IMG/VR virus record: IMGVR_UViG_3300009488_000035
Span: 1-38,265 of that record
DNA length: 38,265 nt
Reading direction: 5' to 3' (one strand)
DNA from: a virus
Part shown: one piece after another, positions 29,086 to 36,916 of the stretch
How positions within the stretch are numbered: the first letter of the stretch is position 1
How the letters are laid out: every line of letters starts with the position of its first letter
The notes under the pieces: model-generated
What the model was told of the DNA's origin: nothing
Seen by the model: only the letters and a program-made list of their open reading frames with translations
Databases searched by the model: none
Translations under genes and position numbers: made by a program

Positions 29086-31328
29086 GGGTTCTCCACGGAA
29101 TATTTATAATCATCCAGATACATGATAGGAACGTCATGGACGACATAATCCAAATTCGAGAAATTGATCGGCCCAAGCAGGATTTTCGATTCCTCACAAT
29201 ACAACTGGTTTGTATATCCATCGCTATCAGTAAACTGTAGTATCGTCTGAAGAACCGGCGGCTCGAAATTATCATCAAAATGATATTCCCGGAAATCTAC
29301 CTTATGACATGAGAAGTTATCGAACCACGCTGCAACACCATCGCCATAGATTTTGATCGTGAGCGTTCCGCTGGCTGCCGTGAATCTGTGAGTCACCTTC
29401 ACCCAATCGGTCGTCTCTGAGCCATTATCGAGCGTTACAGATGCCGCTCCTGACAGAACGACCATAGCCTTGTCAGCGGTTCCAGCTTTAACATGGCCGC
29501 AAAATGTGTACTCCTCCCCACTGGTAATCGTTACCGCCTGGCTCACGTATTTCGTTGCAGGATCGTCGGAATTGACCTCATAGCAGAACTCTCCAGACTG
29601 TTCCGCCACGTCCTCATCATCTACAGTCGGCACGCCAGTAGTAGCCCACTCGGAGTCTGCAATATCCGACTCGAACCCGCCCGCGTCGATATAGTTTTTC
29701 GATATATGGACGTTATCCCAGTATCCCATCTCCCCATCTGTCGTCGATCCAGATCCCAGGTCGATAGTCGTGGCAGTATCGCCAGCCTCGAAATCGAACT
29801 CTATCTCATACCAGGTCCCGCCGGTAGTGGCTCCGGCTTGCGTTACGGTTATGCCCTTATCCGCCGCAAGGTCCACATCCACAAGCTGGGAAGCTCCGTT
29901 AGGTGTAACTGGCGCTCTAAACCAGCCGTGGAAATGATACTCTACATTAGTGATAGTTGTCACCGTATGCCGAGCAGAGGCTTGAGTCCCATCGGTATTT
30001 TTGACTCTGAGAGATCTGGCTCCATACTTTGTATACTGAGTATCTTTCCTGACCTCACAGAAAGCATCCGGCCTCTTCCAGGGGCCAATCCCCGCGTTTT
30101 CCATTCCCCAATCGAAGTTCATCAGATTGGAGCTCAGGATAGCTATCTGAGATCTGCTATGCACTCCATAATTCGCCGTTTCGCCCCCAACGAATGTTAA
30201 AACCAAACCGTTCGCGGCGGTAGCAAGATCTTCAATATCAGTCGCCGCGGCAGCATCTCTAAATGGCCACCAGGCATCAGGTAATTCCGCCTCTGTTCGT
30301 GGAGTAGCGGCAGCCGTTAGAGCCTGAGCCGCTGTCAGGACCACGTCATCATAAATCGCCGCCTCAGCAATATGCCCATCGAAAGGCCTGCCACCATCGG
30401 ATTCTGCCCCTATAGATATAACAAGAGCATTTGAGCAATCACCAATATTGGCCAGCGTTCCGGTTCTGGATGCTGTATCATCATAGCCCTCGACGTAGAT
30501 TTTACAATCCGCTGCGCTATTCTCATTATAGGTCACTATTACAAAGCGCATCTCGTCTTTGAGGATCGGAGTAGCGCCTGTCAGGAGATAAGCATCGACT
30601 CCATCGTTTACAGCGAAGTTCAGAAAGCCGAAAACGTCAATGAAGAGCACCCACCCAGTGGTCGTGACGTAAGCCGTACCATCGTAATCAGAGCTTTTTG
30701 CGATCAAGACTTCTGTCGTACTTTCACGCCTGCGCTTGAACCTGATGAGGATTGAGTAATCCTGAGTATCCCCTATATCGAACAGGACGTTATCAGCGCG
30801 GGTAAAATACTGCGGCGCCGAATAATCCAGATCCGCCATCACGCCGATTGTTTCCAGGCTGGGTATGTCGTTTCCAGCGCCATCGTCGATGTCTACTGAC
30901 GTTCCTGGAGTAACAGGAGTTCCATCAATGTAGCCCGCATAGAAAGCGCCAGTCTCTTCGCTCAATATGATCTGCTCATTATCCTCAAAAGAATTGTGAG
31001 AGCCTGGTTCGGTCGTGAGTGTATCTTCCGTATCCCCGGTAGTTATAGCAGTGACCTCTTTCGTGCCTGCTTTCTCTACAGGATCGATACCGCAAAGGTC
31101 AGCGAGAGTGTCAACGTTGAAAGCCATCTCACCGATTGTCAAGCCCACATTCCGCCTCACAAGAGTAGCGCCTTTGAGAACGCGGCTCTGGCCTCTCCAC
31201 TCAATAATAGTATCCTCACTGACAAACGAGGATCCGCCGCGCCAATCTGCCATCAGGAAATCAGCCGATGCAATTACGTCTGATAGACCTGCATAGAATG
31301 TGCCATCAAATGCTATATGCTCATTCAT
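29082..31328 (-). CDS. Second tail tube protein split by a large LamG and carbohydrate-binding insertion
   Basis: A 748-residue protein starting after AAAGGGCG. Residues 1-80 align with the neighbouring 167-residue tube protein: IEWRGQSRVLKGATLVRR against VEWRGQSRVLKDVEVVKT, followed by IGEMAFNVDTL against ISEVAFKPGLL. Residues about 690-748 align with that protein's end (GPINFSNLDYVVHDV against GVPINFTNIDKIVQDV). Between them lie about 600 extra residues: a LamG fold at about 170-365 (FDGHIAEAAIYDDVVLTAAQ) and two jelly-roll carbohydrate-binding-like modules at about 400-680. The protein may be a minor tube subunit that displays glycan-binding domains along the tail. Confidence 0.75.
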   Translation of the reverse strand: MNEHIAFDGTFYAGLSDVIASADFLMADWRGGSSFVSEDTIIEWRGQSRVLKGATLVRRNVGLTIGEMAFNVDTLADLCGIDPVEKAGTKEVTAITTGDTEDTLTTEPGSHNSFEDNEQIILSEETGAFYAGYIDGTPVTPGTSVDIDDGAGNDIPSLETIGVMADLDYSAPQYFTRADNVLFDIGDTQDYSILIRFKRRRESTTEVLIAKSSDYDGTAYVTTTGWVLFIDVFGFLNFAVNDGVDAYLLTGATPILKDEMRFVIVTYNENSAADCKIYVEGYDDTASRTGTLANIGDCSNALVISIGAESDGGRPFDGHIAEAAIYDDVVLTAAQALTAAATPRTEAELPDAWWPFRDAAAATDIEDLATAANGLVLTFVGGETANYGVHSRSQIAILSSNLMNFDWGMENAGIGPWKRPDAFCEVRKDTQYTKYGARSLRVKNTDGTQASARHTVTTITNVEYHFHGWFRAPVTPNGASQLVDVDLAADKGITVTQAGATTGGTWYEIEFDFEAGDTATTIDLGSGSTTDGEMGYWDNVHISKNYIDAGGFESDIADSEWATTGVPTVDDEDVAEQSGEFCYEVNSDDPATKYVSQAVTITSGEEYTFCGHVKAGTADKAMVVLSGAASVTLDNGSETTDWVKVTHRFTAASGTLTIKIYGDGVAAWFDNFSCHKVDFREYHFDDNFEPPVLQTILQFTDSDGYTNQLYCEESKILLGPINFSNLDYVVHDVPIMYLDDYKYSVENP

Positions 31329-31349
31329 AATATCACGCCCTTTCCCAGA

Positions 31350-31390
31350 TTTGCTTCAGGTACTACCTTCAAGGCATCGAAGAGAGCAAA
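31350..31390 (+). repeat. Dispersed palindromic element, copy 12 (long form)
   Basis: The nine-base-longer version with GGTACTACC lies in the gap between the two related tube genes, 9 bases after the stop of the shorter one. It could act as an intercistronic hairpin. Confidence 0.9.
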
Positions 31391-31399
31391 ATTGCTATC

Positions 31400-31903
31400 T
31401 TAGTTCTCAAGTAAGAACGAGGCCAGCGAACCTGTAGCGCTGTAGAGCTTCAGTATGACATCCTGGACTATCTTATCTATATTCGTGAAATTGATCGGCA
31501 CCCCCAGAGCGATCCCATCGCCAGCGAATGCCTGGAATATCTGCCCACCGAGCATGCATTGGACGAGCCACTGCATCTCAGGCGGCACGGTATCCTTATC
31601 GAATGTGTAGCTGGTTGCTGGTTCCGTTCCCACCGATTTCAGAGCGTCACTCCCATTCTTTGTTGCTCCATAGAGCGTCTCAAGAAGTCCAGGCTTGAAA
31701 GCGACCTCAGAGATCGTAAATATAATATCGGTCTTTACGACTTCTACATCCTTCAGAACCCGGCTCTGGCCCCTCCATTCGACTGTCTCAGTGGCGATCT
31801 CCGCCACCCATCCGCCCCTGAACTCCGCGACCTCGTTTTCCGCCGCATTCGTGACAGCGGTTGCGTGTGCGTATAATGCCCCTGCTAATCCAACTTCTGA
31901 CAT
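31400..31903 (-). CDS. Major tail tube protein (short copy)
   Basis: A 167-residue protein. The ATG at 31903 follows AAGGAG. Size, position two genes upstream of the chaperones, and beta-rich pattern (WRGQSRVLKDVEVVKTDIIFTISEVAF; GVPINFTNIDKIVQDVILKLYS) fit a siphovirus tube protein. The next gene is a paralogue with a 600-residue insertion. Presumably this short form makes up most of the tube. Confidence 0.7.
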   Translation of the reverse strand: MSEVGLAGALYAHATAVTNAAENEVAEFRGGWVAEIATETVEWRGQSRVLKDVEVVKTDIIFTISEVAFKPGLLETLYGATKNGSDALKSVGTEPATSYTFDKDTVPPEMQWLVQCMLGGQIFQAFAGDGIALGVPINFTNIDKIVQDVILKLYSATGSLASFLLEN

Positions 31904-31914
31904 GATCAAGCTCC

Positions 31915-32583
31915 TTATAATAATTGAGACATGTACTCATAATGTACAGCCTGTGAGTGAGTCGCTTCCGGTATATCGATCTCAGGGATCAAGCCCGACT
32001 TGAACACCTCCCTCAGAACGTCGATCCGCAAGCTTGCATTCGAGATGTCATTCTCTTTTTGATGTAGCAGCTCTCTGATACGATCTGCGATCAGATTCAG
32101 AGCCGTTAGAGGCTGGCCTTTACTTCCCGGCCCCGACTGATAATAAATGAAAAGAAAACACATCCCTGATAAGGTATTCGGGAAATTGTATCCAACAGCG
32201 CCATCTAATCGCATTGCAATAGCCGGGAATACAGCAGGCAAGCTCACTCCTGCTGCTCTTATAGCGCTAGCAGCCACCACTGCCCGATCATCATGGCTCA
32301 CGGCGGCGCCCGAGACCGTTTCCACAGCCTTCGTATGTAAAGTAAAAACGGAGCCATTGATACTTTCTATCCACGTGGCTAACTCGCCGCCTCCGGTTCC
32401 AGCCCCCGCGATCTTTATTCCATGCCCGGCGCTGAAACTTGTCGGACTGGCTACCGTGAGAGTATCCGTCCCTGAGGTTATACTACCCGTTGTCGTGACT
32501 TCCGATCCCGATGAGGTAGTAAGACCGGAATCCGTCGCCAGTCGCCCGCGTATCGCCTCGAATGTTGATTGTGTGACCGACAT
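31915..32583 (-). CDS. Tail terminator-like protein with inserted beta domain
   Basis: A 222-residue protein. Residues 1-25 (STFEAIRGRLATDSGL) and about 105-222 (IRAAGVSLPAVFPAIAMRLD; IRELLHQKENDISNASLRIDVLREVF; HSQAVHYEYMSQ) have the look of a gpU-type tail terminator. Residues about 25-100 are a Ser/Thr/Gly-rich inserted domain (GSITSGTDTLTVASPTSFSAGHGIKIAGAG) of the kind common in fibres and pectate-lyase-like proteins. It lies between connector genes and tube genes, which suits a terminator. Assignment is moderate. Confidence 0.6.
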   Translation of the reverse strand: MSVTQSTFEAIRGRLATDSGLTTSSGSEVTTTGSITSGTDTLTVASPTSFSAGHGIKIAGAGTGGGELATWIESINGSVFTLHTKAVETVSGAAVSHDDRAVVAASAIRAAGVSLPAVFPAIAMRLDGAVGYNFPNTLSGMCFLFIYYQSGPGSKGQPLTALNLIADRIRELLHQKENDISNASLRIDVLREVFKSGLIPEIDIPEATHSQAVHYEYMSQLL

Positions 32584-32593
32584 AGCTGTAAGT

Positions 32594-32941
32594 TCACTTC
32601 CCTAAAGATTCTACGAATGAATCAAATAGGTCGTCCATCCCCGCGCCTTGCCCGCAATATAAAAGCCCTTCCTTGCGGTCAGTAAATTCGCATTTATGAG
32701 CATATCCTGCAAATCTGCGGAGGTGTGAGAAAATGAGCCATGAGCCAGCATTCTTAACGGTGTAATACCAATCCAATCGTAATTGATAATACTTTTCACC
32801 CCAGATCTTGGGTATTCTCCACGTACCGTCCGCTTGCTCTCTGATGAAGAACAACTTAAACGGATCGCGATAGCTCCACCAAAATTGTATTTTCCATGCA
32901 AAGAATCTGAGCCAAATTATCGGGTTCATTGTATATCGCAT
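32594..32941 (-). CDS. Hypothetical protein in the connector region
   Basis: A 115-residue protein starting after GAGGAGGTAATT. It is very rich in aromatic residues (IIWLRFFAWKIQFWWSYRDPFKLFF; LRLDWYYTV). It is not a clear transmembrane helix because charges interrupt it. It ends DLFDSFVESLGK. The position between the head stopper and the tail terminator suggests a neck protein. No family recognised. Confidence 0.6.
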   Translation of the reverse strand: MRYTMNPIIWLRFFAWKIQFWWSYRDPFKLFFIREQADGTWRIPKIWGEKYYQLRLDWYYTVKNAGSWLIFSHLRRFAGYAHKCEFTDRKEGLLYCGQGAGMDDLFDSFVESLGK

Positions 32942-32951
32942 AATTACCTCC

Positions 32952-33287
32952 TCATTGCAGATCCGTTATCCCGCAAACTGTGTTGATATGATTTGACCAG
33001 CTTGCTTTATGCTGTACAACGTAATAATTTCCATCCGAATCCAGTAATCTATCATCTACCTCGACAGGACTTCCTGGCTGAAACATGATCCTGTGAGAGC
33101 TTCTCAGAAGTTGCCCGGGATCCGCCCGCGCTAAAGATGCCGCTGCGCCCATAGGTAGCGGCTGGAGATTGACTGAGATATCCTCTCCATCAGTGACAGC
33201 AGGCCACGTCTCCGCTGGCTCTCCAGCAGGATTGAGAGCGCCCTCAGTCCTGCGATAGATTGTGAGTTTCTTATTGAATCGCAGCAT
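32952..33287 (-). CDS. Head-tail stopper/adaptor (SPP1 gp16-like)
   Basis: A 111-residue protein. FNKKLTIYRRTEGALNPAGEPAETW, then DISVNLQPLPMGAAASL, VDDRLLDSDGNYYVVQHKASW and a short C-terminus follow the phage head-closure (Phage_H_T_join) pattern. It would plug the connector after packaging. It lies directly after the head-tail connector gene. Confidence 0.7.
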   Translation of the reverse strand: MLRFNKKLTIYRRTEGALNPAGEPAETWPAVTDGEDISVNLQPLPMGAAASLARADPGQLLRSSHRIMFQPGSPVEVDDRLLDSDGNYYVVQHKASWSNHINTVCGITDLQ

Positions 33288-33288
33288 A

Positions 33289-34152
33289 TCAGACCACCAT
33301 GGCGCGAACTTTCTTCCGCACGTAAGGACGCAGAAGCATATCGGCCTCTCTTAAGCCTGTGAGCGGCTTCTGCTTTGTCGTATAAGAGATCCCCGCGACT
33401 GTTTCTGTACCTTCGCTGTAGGTCGTATAGAGCGTATCATTATTTCTATATCTGGCACAGATGATACATGCTTCCTTGATCATCTCCGGCGGATCGTTTA
33501 CCGCGCCGTTTGTGTTATCCACATCCGCTGTCGCTTCAGAAGTCCCGCCGGTGATCTCCTCATTATTCTGAAAATCCGTGGAACTCCTGCCTGAAATCTT
33601 CAGATATAAGGGATTGACATCATTCACTTTCGCAGTGGCTCCGCTCGTCCCACCGGTGATGATCTCTCCTACCGCGAACGTGCCTGATATATTATCCATA
33701 TCAAGCCGCTCAGTCCAGCCGTAGCTTCCCACGATATGGATATTCCTCATCCCGCGCGGAAACAGGCAAGATCTCTCCACACGTTTCAGCAAATAGCGCA
33801 GCTCATGCTCGGTTGTGATATTAGTCGTATCAAGAAATACGGAGTGCTTATCATGCGTGTAGTAGGTTGTGGAAAGGCTCACTCCAGAGAGCGAAATAGC
33901 GGAAACGCTGAGGATATTGGGAATGAGATTGAGATTCAGACGGCTCGCTCCATTTCCATCGCGGTCCACAGCAAAAGCTTTCGGATAAAAGAAATCCTTT
34001 GTCAGTTTATGGATCCGCTCCTCAACGCGATCTATTATCGCCTGCTTCTCAGCATCCGTCGCTCCTGAAGCCCAGTTGTCCACGTCTGAATCGCTGATAT
34101 AATAACCTGATGCCGCCGCGCCCGCTGCTCTTGTCCCTGTCCCCGTTCCCAT
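33289..34152 (-). CDS. Head-tail connector with inserted tandem beta repeats
   Basis: A 287-residue protein starting after GGAGGTGG and overlapping the upstream stop (TGATG). Residues about 17-145 and 220-287 look like a gp6/gp15 connector (VEERIHKLTKDFFYPKAF, VERSCLFPRGMRNIHIVGSYGW, IKEACIICARYRNND). Residues about 150-215 carry two copies of an inserted strand motif, GEIITGGTSGATAKV and NEEITGGTSEATADV, which is not part of the usual connector. Such GGTSGATA repeats occur in virion surface domains. The insertion splits the connector fold. Confidence 0.7.
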   Translation of the reverse strand: MGTGTGTRAAGAAASGYYISDSDVDNWASGATDAEKQAIIDRVEERIHKLTKDFFYPKAFAVDRDGNGASRLNLNLIPNILSVSAISLSGVSLSTTYYTHDKHSVFLDTTNITTEHELRYLLKRVERSCLFPRGMRNIHIVGSYGWTERLDMDNISGTFAVGEIITGGTSGATAKVNDVNPLYLKISGRSSTDFQNNEEITGGTSEATADVDNTNGAVNDPPEMIKEACIICARYRNNDTLYTTYSEGTETVAGISYTTKQKPLTGLREADMLLRPYVRKKVRAMVV

Positions 34153-34697
34153 CAGCTAACCACCTCCGTGTCCGGATTGGTGAAATTCCAGCCCGTCTTC
34201 TGCGCCCACACGTAGACTGTTGAGCCGTAATCAAGAAAAAACGTAACTACTCCATTTGCATCTGTAGTTCCTGATGCGATTACAACCGTCCCGCCTATAT
34301 CACTCGTAACCCAGACGTCGGCATCAGCTATAGGATCATGTGGCGCTGCGGAATCCGTGAGAGTATACGTCCAGGTTGTCGCTCCAGCGCCTAGCGTATG
34401 AAGATCATCAAGCAAGCGCGCATTCACCCTGAACTGGAGATTGACCTGCTTGATGGTTCCCGAAGTGAATGTCATTGACAAAACGCCGCGAGTGGCGCTA
34501 TGCCCTACGCCTACAGGCAAACTATACCACCCGTTCTCCATCTCGGTTATAGTGACAGTCATAGCACCGAAAGCCGCGCCATTCTTGCTGATGCGCTTGA
34601 CAAAATCGCCATCGACTAATCCTGTAACAGCGTCGCCATTGACATCGTGAGCGAAGAACGGGACGGTGATTGCTGTTGATTGTTTGAGTGGGTACAT
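34152..34697 (-). CDS. Virion protein with C-terminal Ig/Cna-B-like domain
   Basis: A 181-residue protein starting after GGGAGGG. Residues 1-95 form a beta domain (TVPFFAHDVNGDAVTGLVDGDFVKRISKNGAAF; GWYSLPVGVGHSATRGVLSMTF) seen in phage structural proteins with a bacterial-adhesion-like fold. Residues about 105-181 resemble a Cna-B/carboxypeptidase-regulatory Ig domain (PIADADVWVTSDIGGTVVIASGTTDANGVVTFFLDYG). It may decorate the neck or capsid. The role is inferred. Confidence 0.6.
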   Translation of the reverse strand: MYPLKQSTAITVPFFAHDVNGDAVTGLVDGDFVKRISKNGAAFGAMTVTITEMENGWYSLPVGVGHSATRGVLSMTFTSGTIKQVNLQFRVNARLLDDLHTLGAGATTWTYTLTDSAAPHDPIADADVWVTSDIGGTVVIASGTTDANGVVTFFLDYGSTVYVWAQKTGWNFTNPDTEVVS

Positions 34698-35513
34698 CTA
34701 GTTCACCCTCCCGAAAACACGCCCATGTACGCGTCTCGATATTGATCGCTCCATTGCCATCAGATTAGCCAACTGTGCCAGCATCGCTATATCCATCGTC
34801 GCAAACGCCGCAAATGGACGCTGCATCACGTCCCGAATCTCAGATTGTGTTAGACAGCGATTATAGATACGCACATCGTCTATGAAACCGTCGAAATAAT
34901 GTCCATCAAAAGAGCCATATCTGCCCAATGTAACCGGATTGGCAGAATTATATACAGATGCTATAGTTGCTGTCGTACCAACAGGGAATCCGTCCACATA
35001 TATTTGCATAGTATCATTGCCATTCCAAGTAGCCCCTATATGGTAGAAATTTGTATCAGGCGACCAAGTATAGCTCGCAAGCTGGTAGCCAGTCCCCCCG
35101 CCGGTTGAATTTAGATAATACCTCAATCTACTGCTAGTAACCCATCCAAATAAAACCTGGTCTGTCGTGGCTCCATTGCCTTTTCCTAGTATTATACCTG
35201 TGCCGCCTGCGTCCTCTTTTCTAATCCACGCCAGGATTGTCTGCGCGTTTTCCATACTTATATCCGCAGTCTCCATGAAATCACTCGCCCCATCGAAGAC
35301 TAGCGCGCGTCCAAACTTACCCGGATTCCAGCCAGAGGATGCCGTCGGTGGGAAGACAAAGTTATTCAGCGTCCCCATATTCCCATTCCCGCTCAGATCG
35401 TTGACCCTATCCCCACTGCCTTCCTGAAACAGCCACCAGCCTACTAAGCCGTCAAGCTGTGGGTGTCCTGGAATCAACGGAGTGCCCATAGGAGGTTTTT
35501 GTATCCATGCCAT
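34698..35513 (-). CDS. LamG-domain virion protein
   Basis: A 271-residue protein. A LamG_3/concanavalin-like lectin fold spans about 22-225: LVGWWLFQEGSGDRVNDLSGNGNMGTL, then FGRALVFDGASDFME, QTILAWIRKED, FYHIGATWNGNDTMQIYVDG and FDGFIDDVRIYNRCLTQSEI. The C-terminal 45 residues are helical and basic and may anchor it to the virion. It is one of three LamG proteins here, suggesting binding to host surface glycans. Start overlap TAATG with the upstream gene. Confidence 0.75.
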   Translation of the reverse strand: MAWIQKPPMGTPLIPGHPQLDGLVGWWLFQEGSGDRVNDLSGNGNMGTLNNFVFPPTASSGWNPGKFGRALVFDGASDFMETADISMENAQTILAWIRKEDAGGTGIILGKGNGATTDQVLFGWVTSSRLRYYLNSTGGGTGYQLASYTWSPDTNFYHIGATWNGNDTMQIYVDGFPVGTTATIASVYNSANPVTLGRYGSFDGHYFDGFIDDVRIYNRCLTQSEIRDVMQRPFAAFATMDIAMLAQLANLMAMERSISRRVHGRVFGRVN

Positions 35514-36124
35514 TATTCTATATCCGTTGCCCTGGTGATCATCAGCCTGTATACCAGCGTTGATCCGTTGTCGTCGTAGGTATTGTCAACGATAAGCCGA
35601 ACACGGCGCACGTATACAGACAGATGGGCTATCAGTTCAGACATGGCTATGCTGTAGATATTCACGGTATTAGCGTGTTCATTAGCTGTGCCGTCCAGAA
35701 TGTCAATATCTACATTCGCATCTACAGCACTTTGTCGCACGACCTCGCTGTTGGCAATCGTACCATCCTTAATCCCGCGCCACAGACCCTCCGTCTCGTA
35801 GCCAGTCGTAGACGACATCAGTATAGTGACTGAGCCGGCAGTCAGCGGATTATCATCTATTAACTCTTCATTCGCCGTTCCTATCAAAATGATTTTATCA
35901 GTGCCGGGTATTTCAGCCCAATCCTCATCACCGGACGTATTATGCGAAATCTCTACGATGATCTTTGTGCCGGTGTGCGCTGTCTCGGTATCCAGGAATG
36001 CCTGTAGTATAAGACCTGCTTGCAGGTCGCTTGATATGTCCAGTATGTCAGAATGAACGATGGTATTCTGCGCGACTGCCGTCCAATCAGTTATCACCTG
36101 TCCGCCTGCTGTAATATCCGCCAT
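35513..36124 (-). CDS. Hypothetical virion protein, beta-rich
   Basis: A 203-residue protein with a weak ribosome site (GGTG). It is Asp/Thr/Ile-rich with many predicted strands (IVHSDILDISSDLQAGLILQAFLD; TKIIVEISHNTSGDEDWAEIPG; VYVRRVRLIVDNTYDDNGSTLVYRLMI). The pattern recalls small virion decoration or tail-associated proteins. It is not assigned to a family. Confidence 0.55.
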   Translation of the reverse strand: MADITAGGQVITDWTAVAQNTIVHSDILDISSDLQAGLILQAFLDTETAHTGTKIIVEISHNTSGDEDWAEIPGTDKIILIGTANEELIDDNPLTAGSVTILMSSTTGYETEGLWRGIKDGTIANSEVVRQSAVDANVDIDILDGTANEHANTVNIYSIAMSELIAHLSVYVRRVRLIVDNTYDDNGSTLVYRLMITRATDIE

Positions 36125-36418
36125 TTATATCACCAACCCGTTCTCTATCATAGTCATACCCGTAGCCATCGAGGGATGCGTTTCGATAGCGACTGCCGAT
36201 TCGTAGCTATCGATCTTTTCCTGGAAGAATTCGATAATATCGTCCACAGCATCAGCAACGTTGTCACCAGGACGATATTTCAGCGGATATGTTTCATCCA
36301 GCCCTGCCATATCCTGATCATCATCAGCGCACACCATTCTGAATGTTATATTGTACAGATTTTTCTGCGTCTCAGTGACATGAGATGCTAAAGTAATCAC
36401 TGGTGTTTGTAATGCCAT
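36125..36418 (-). CDS. Small hypothetical virion-region protein
   Basis: A 97-residue protein. The ATG at 36418 follows GGAGGAGG. It has a short beta part (LYNITFRMVCADDDQDM) and an acidic helix (DNVADAVDDIIEFFQEKIDSYESAVA). It lies 4 bases downstream of the coiled-coil gene. Unrecognised. Confidence 0.55.
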   Translation of the reverse strand: MALQTPVITLASHVTETQKNLYNITFRMVCADDDQDMAGLDETYPLKYRPGDNVADAVDDIIEFFQEKIDSYESAVAIETHPSMATGMTMIENGLVI

Positions 36419-36422
36419 TCCT

Positions 36423-36584
36423 CTATGCCTCCTCCAGAACAGCTTTGATCTCCTGTAGCTCAGTTCTGACCTCAATCAAGACATCTCTGATCTCCCGAAG
36501 CGCCTCTTTGAGTTCCACAAGAGCCTCGATGGTCAATTTCGTATCCTCAGAAAAAAGACCGTTGAAACCATCCTGCTCTGCCAT
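36423..36584 (-). CDS. Short coiled-coil protein
   Basis: The 53-residue start at 36584 is supported by AGAGGGTG. An upstream TTG at 36794 would read through the two palindromic elements but has no ribosome site. Residues 15-53 are a continuous Leu/Ile heptad coiled coil (LTIEALVELKEALREIRDVLIEVRTELQEIKAVL). It could be a trimeric stalk or assembly factor. Unknown. Confidence 0.55.
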   Translation of the reverse strand: MAEQDGFNGLFSEDTKLTIEALVELKEALREIRDVLIEVRTELQEIKAVLEEA

Positions 36585-36916
36585 ATCATCACCCTCTTTG
36601 TGGGAGGGATCCATCCCAGCACGTAAGCGGAATTCGGGAAATGCGCTTTTGCTTCTCTCAAGGCTTCGAAGAGAGCAAATTTTGCTTCTCTCAAAGCATC
36701 GAAGAGAGCAATGCGCCGGGACGGATCCCCCTGCTATATGAGAAAATTCGATTTCCAGCGTGACACTAAAGCCCTGATTCTGTTGGCTTTCCAATCCCAG
36801 AATCCGGATCCTGTTCGCCTATATGAGACGCTTCTGGAGACGACAAAAAATAAGAAATCCTTATTCCATGCGCTTTCAGGTTGCAGGCAGCCGAAGCTCC
36901 TGGAGTCTCCTATATG
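36585..36916. other. Gene-free stretch with two palindromic elements
   Basis: About 330 bases inside the late operon without a convincing gene. The only notable content is the tandem element pair at 36648-36711, flanked by short GC-rich inverted sequences. An open frame from 36794 runs through the elements into the coiled-coil gene but has only a TTG and no ribosome site. Confidence 0.5.
36648..36711 (+). repeat. Dispersed palindromic element, two tandem copies (13-14)
   Basis: The copies lie at 36648-36679 and 36681-36711, a 33-base period, both forward on the plus strand. The loops are AAGGCTTCG and AAAGCATCG. If the long upstream frame were used they would be read as CSLRCFERSKICSLRSLERSK, a different frame from that seen in rep and bet. 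Confidence 0.92.

Noticed and set aside
636-36711. CRISPR array or phage-carried CRISPR repeats
   Set aside because: The repeated units are dispersed, in both orientations, and either isolated or directly adjacent without regular unique spacers. No cas gene is present; the Cas4-like nuclease belongs to the Bet recombination pair.
36585-36794. A 123-residue gene starting at 36794 and including both palindromic elements
   Set aside because: The only start is TTG without a ribosome site, while the internal ATG at 36584 has a good one. The elements are therefore treated as intergenic, although readthrough cannot be excluded.
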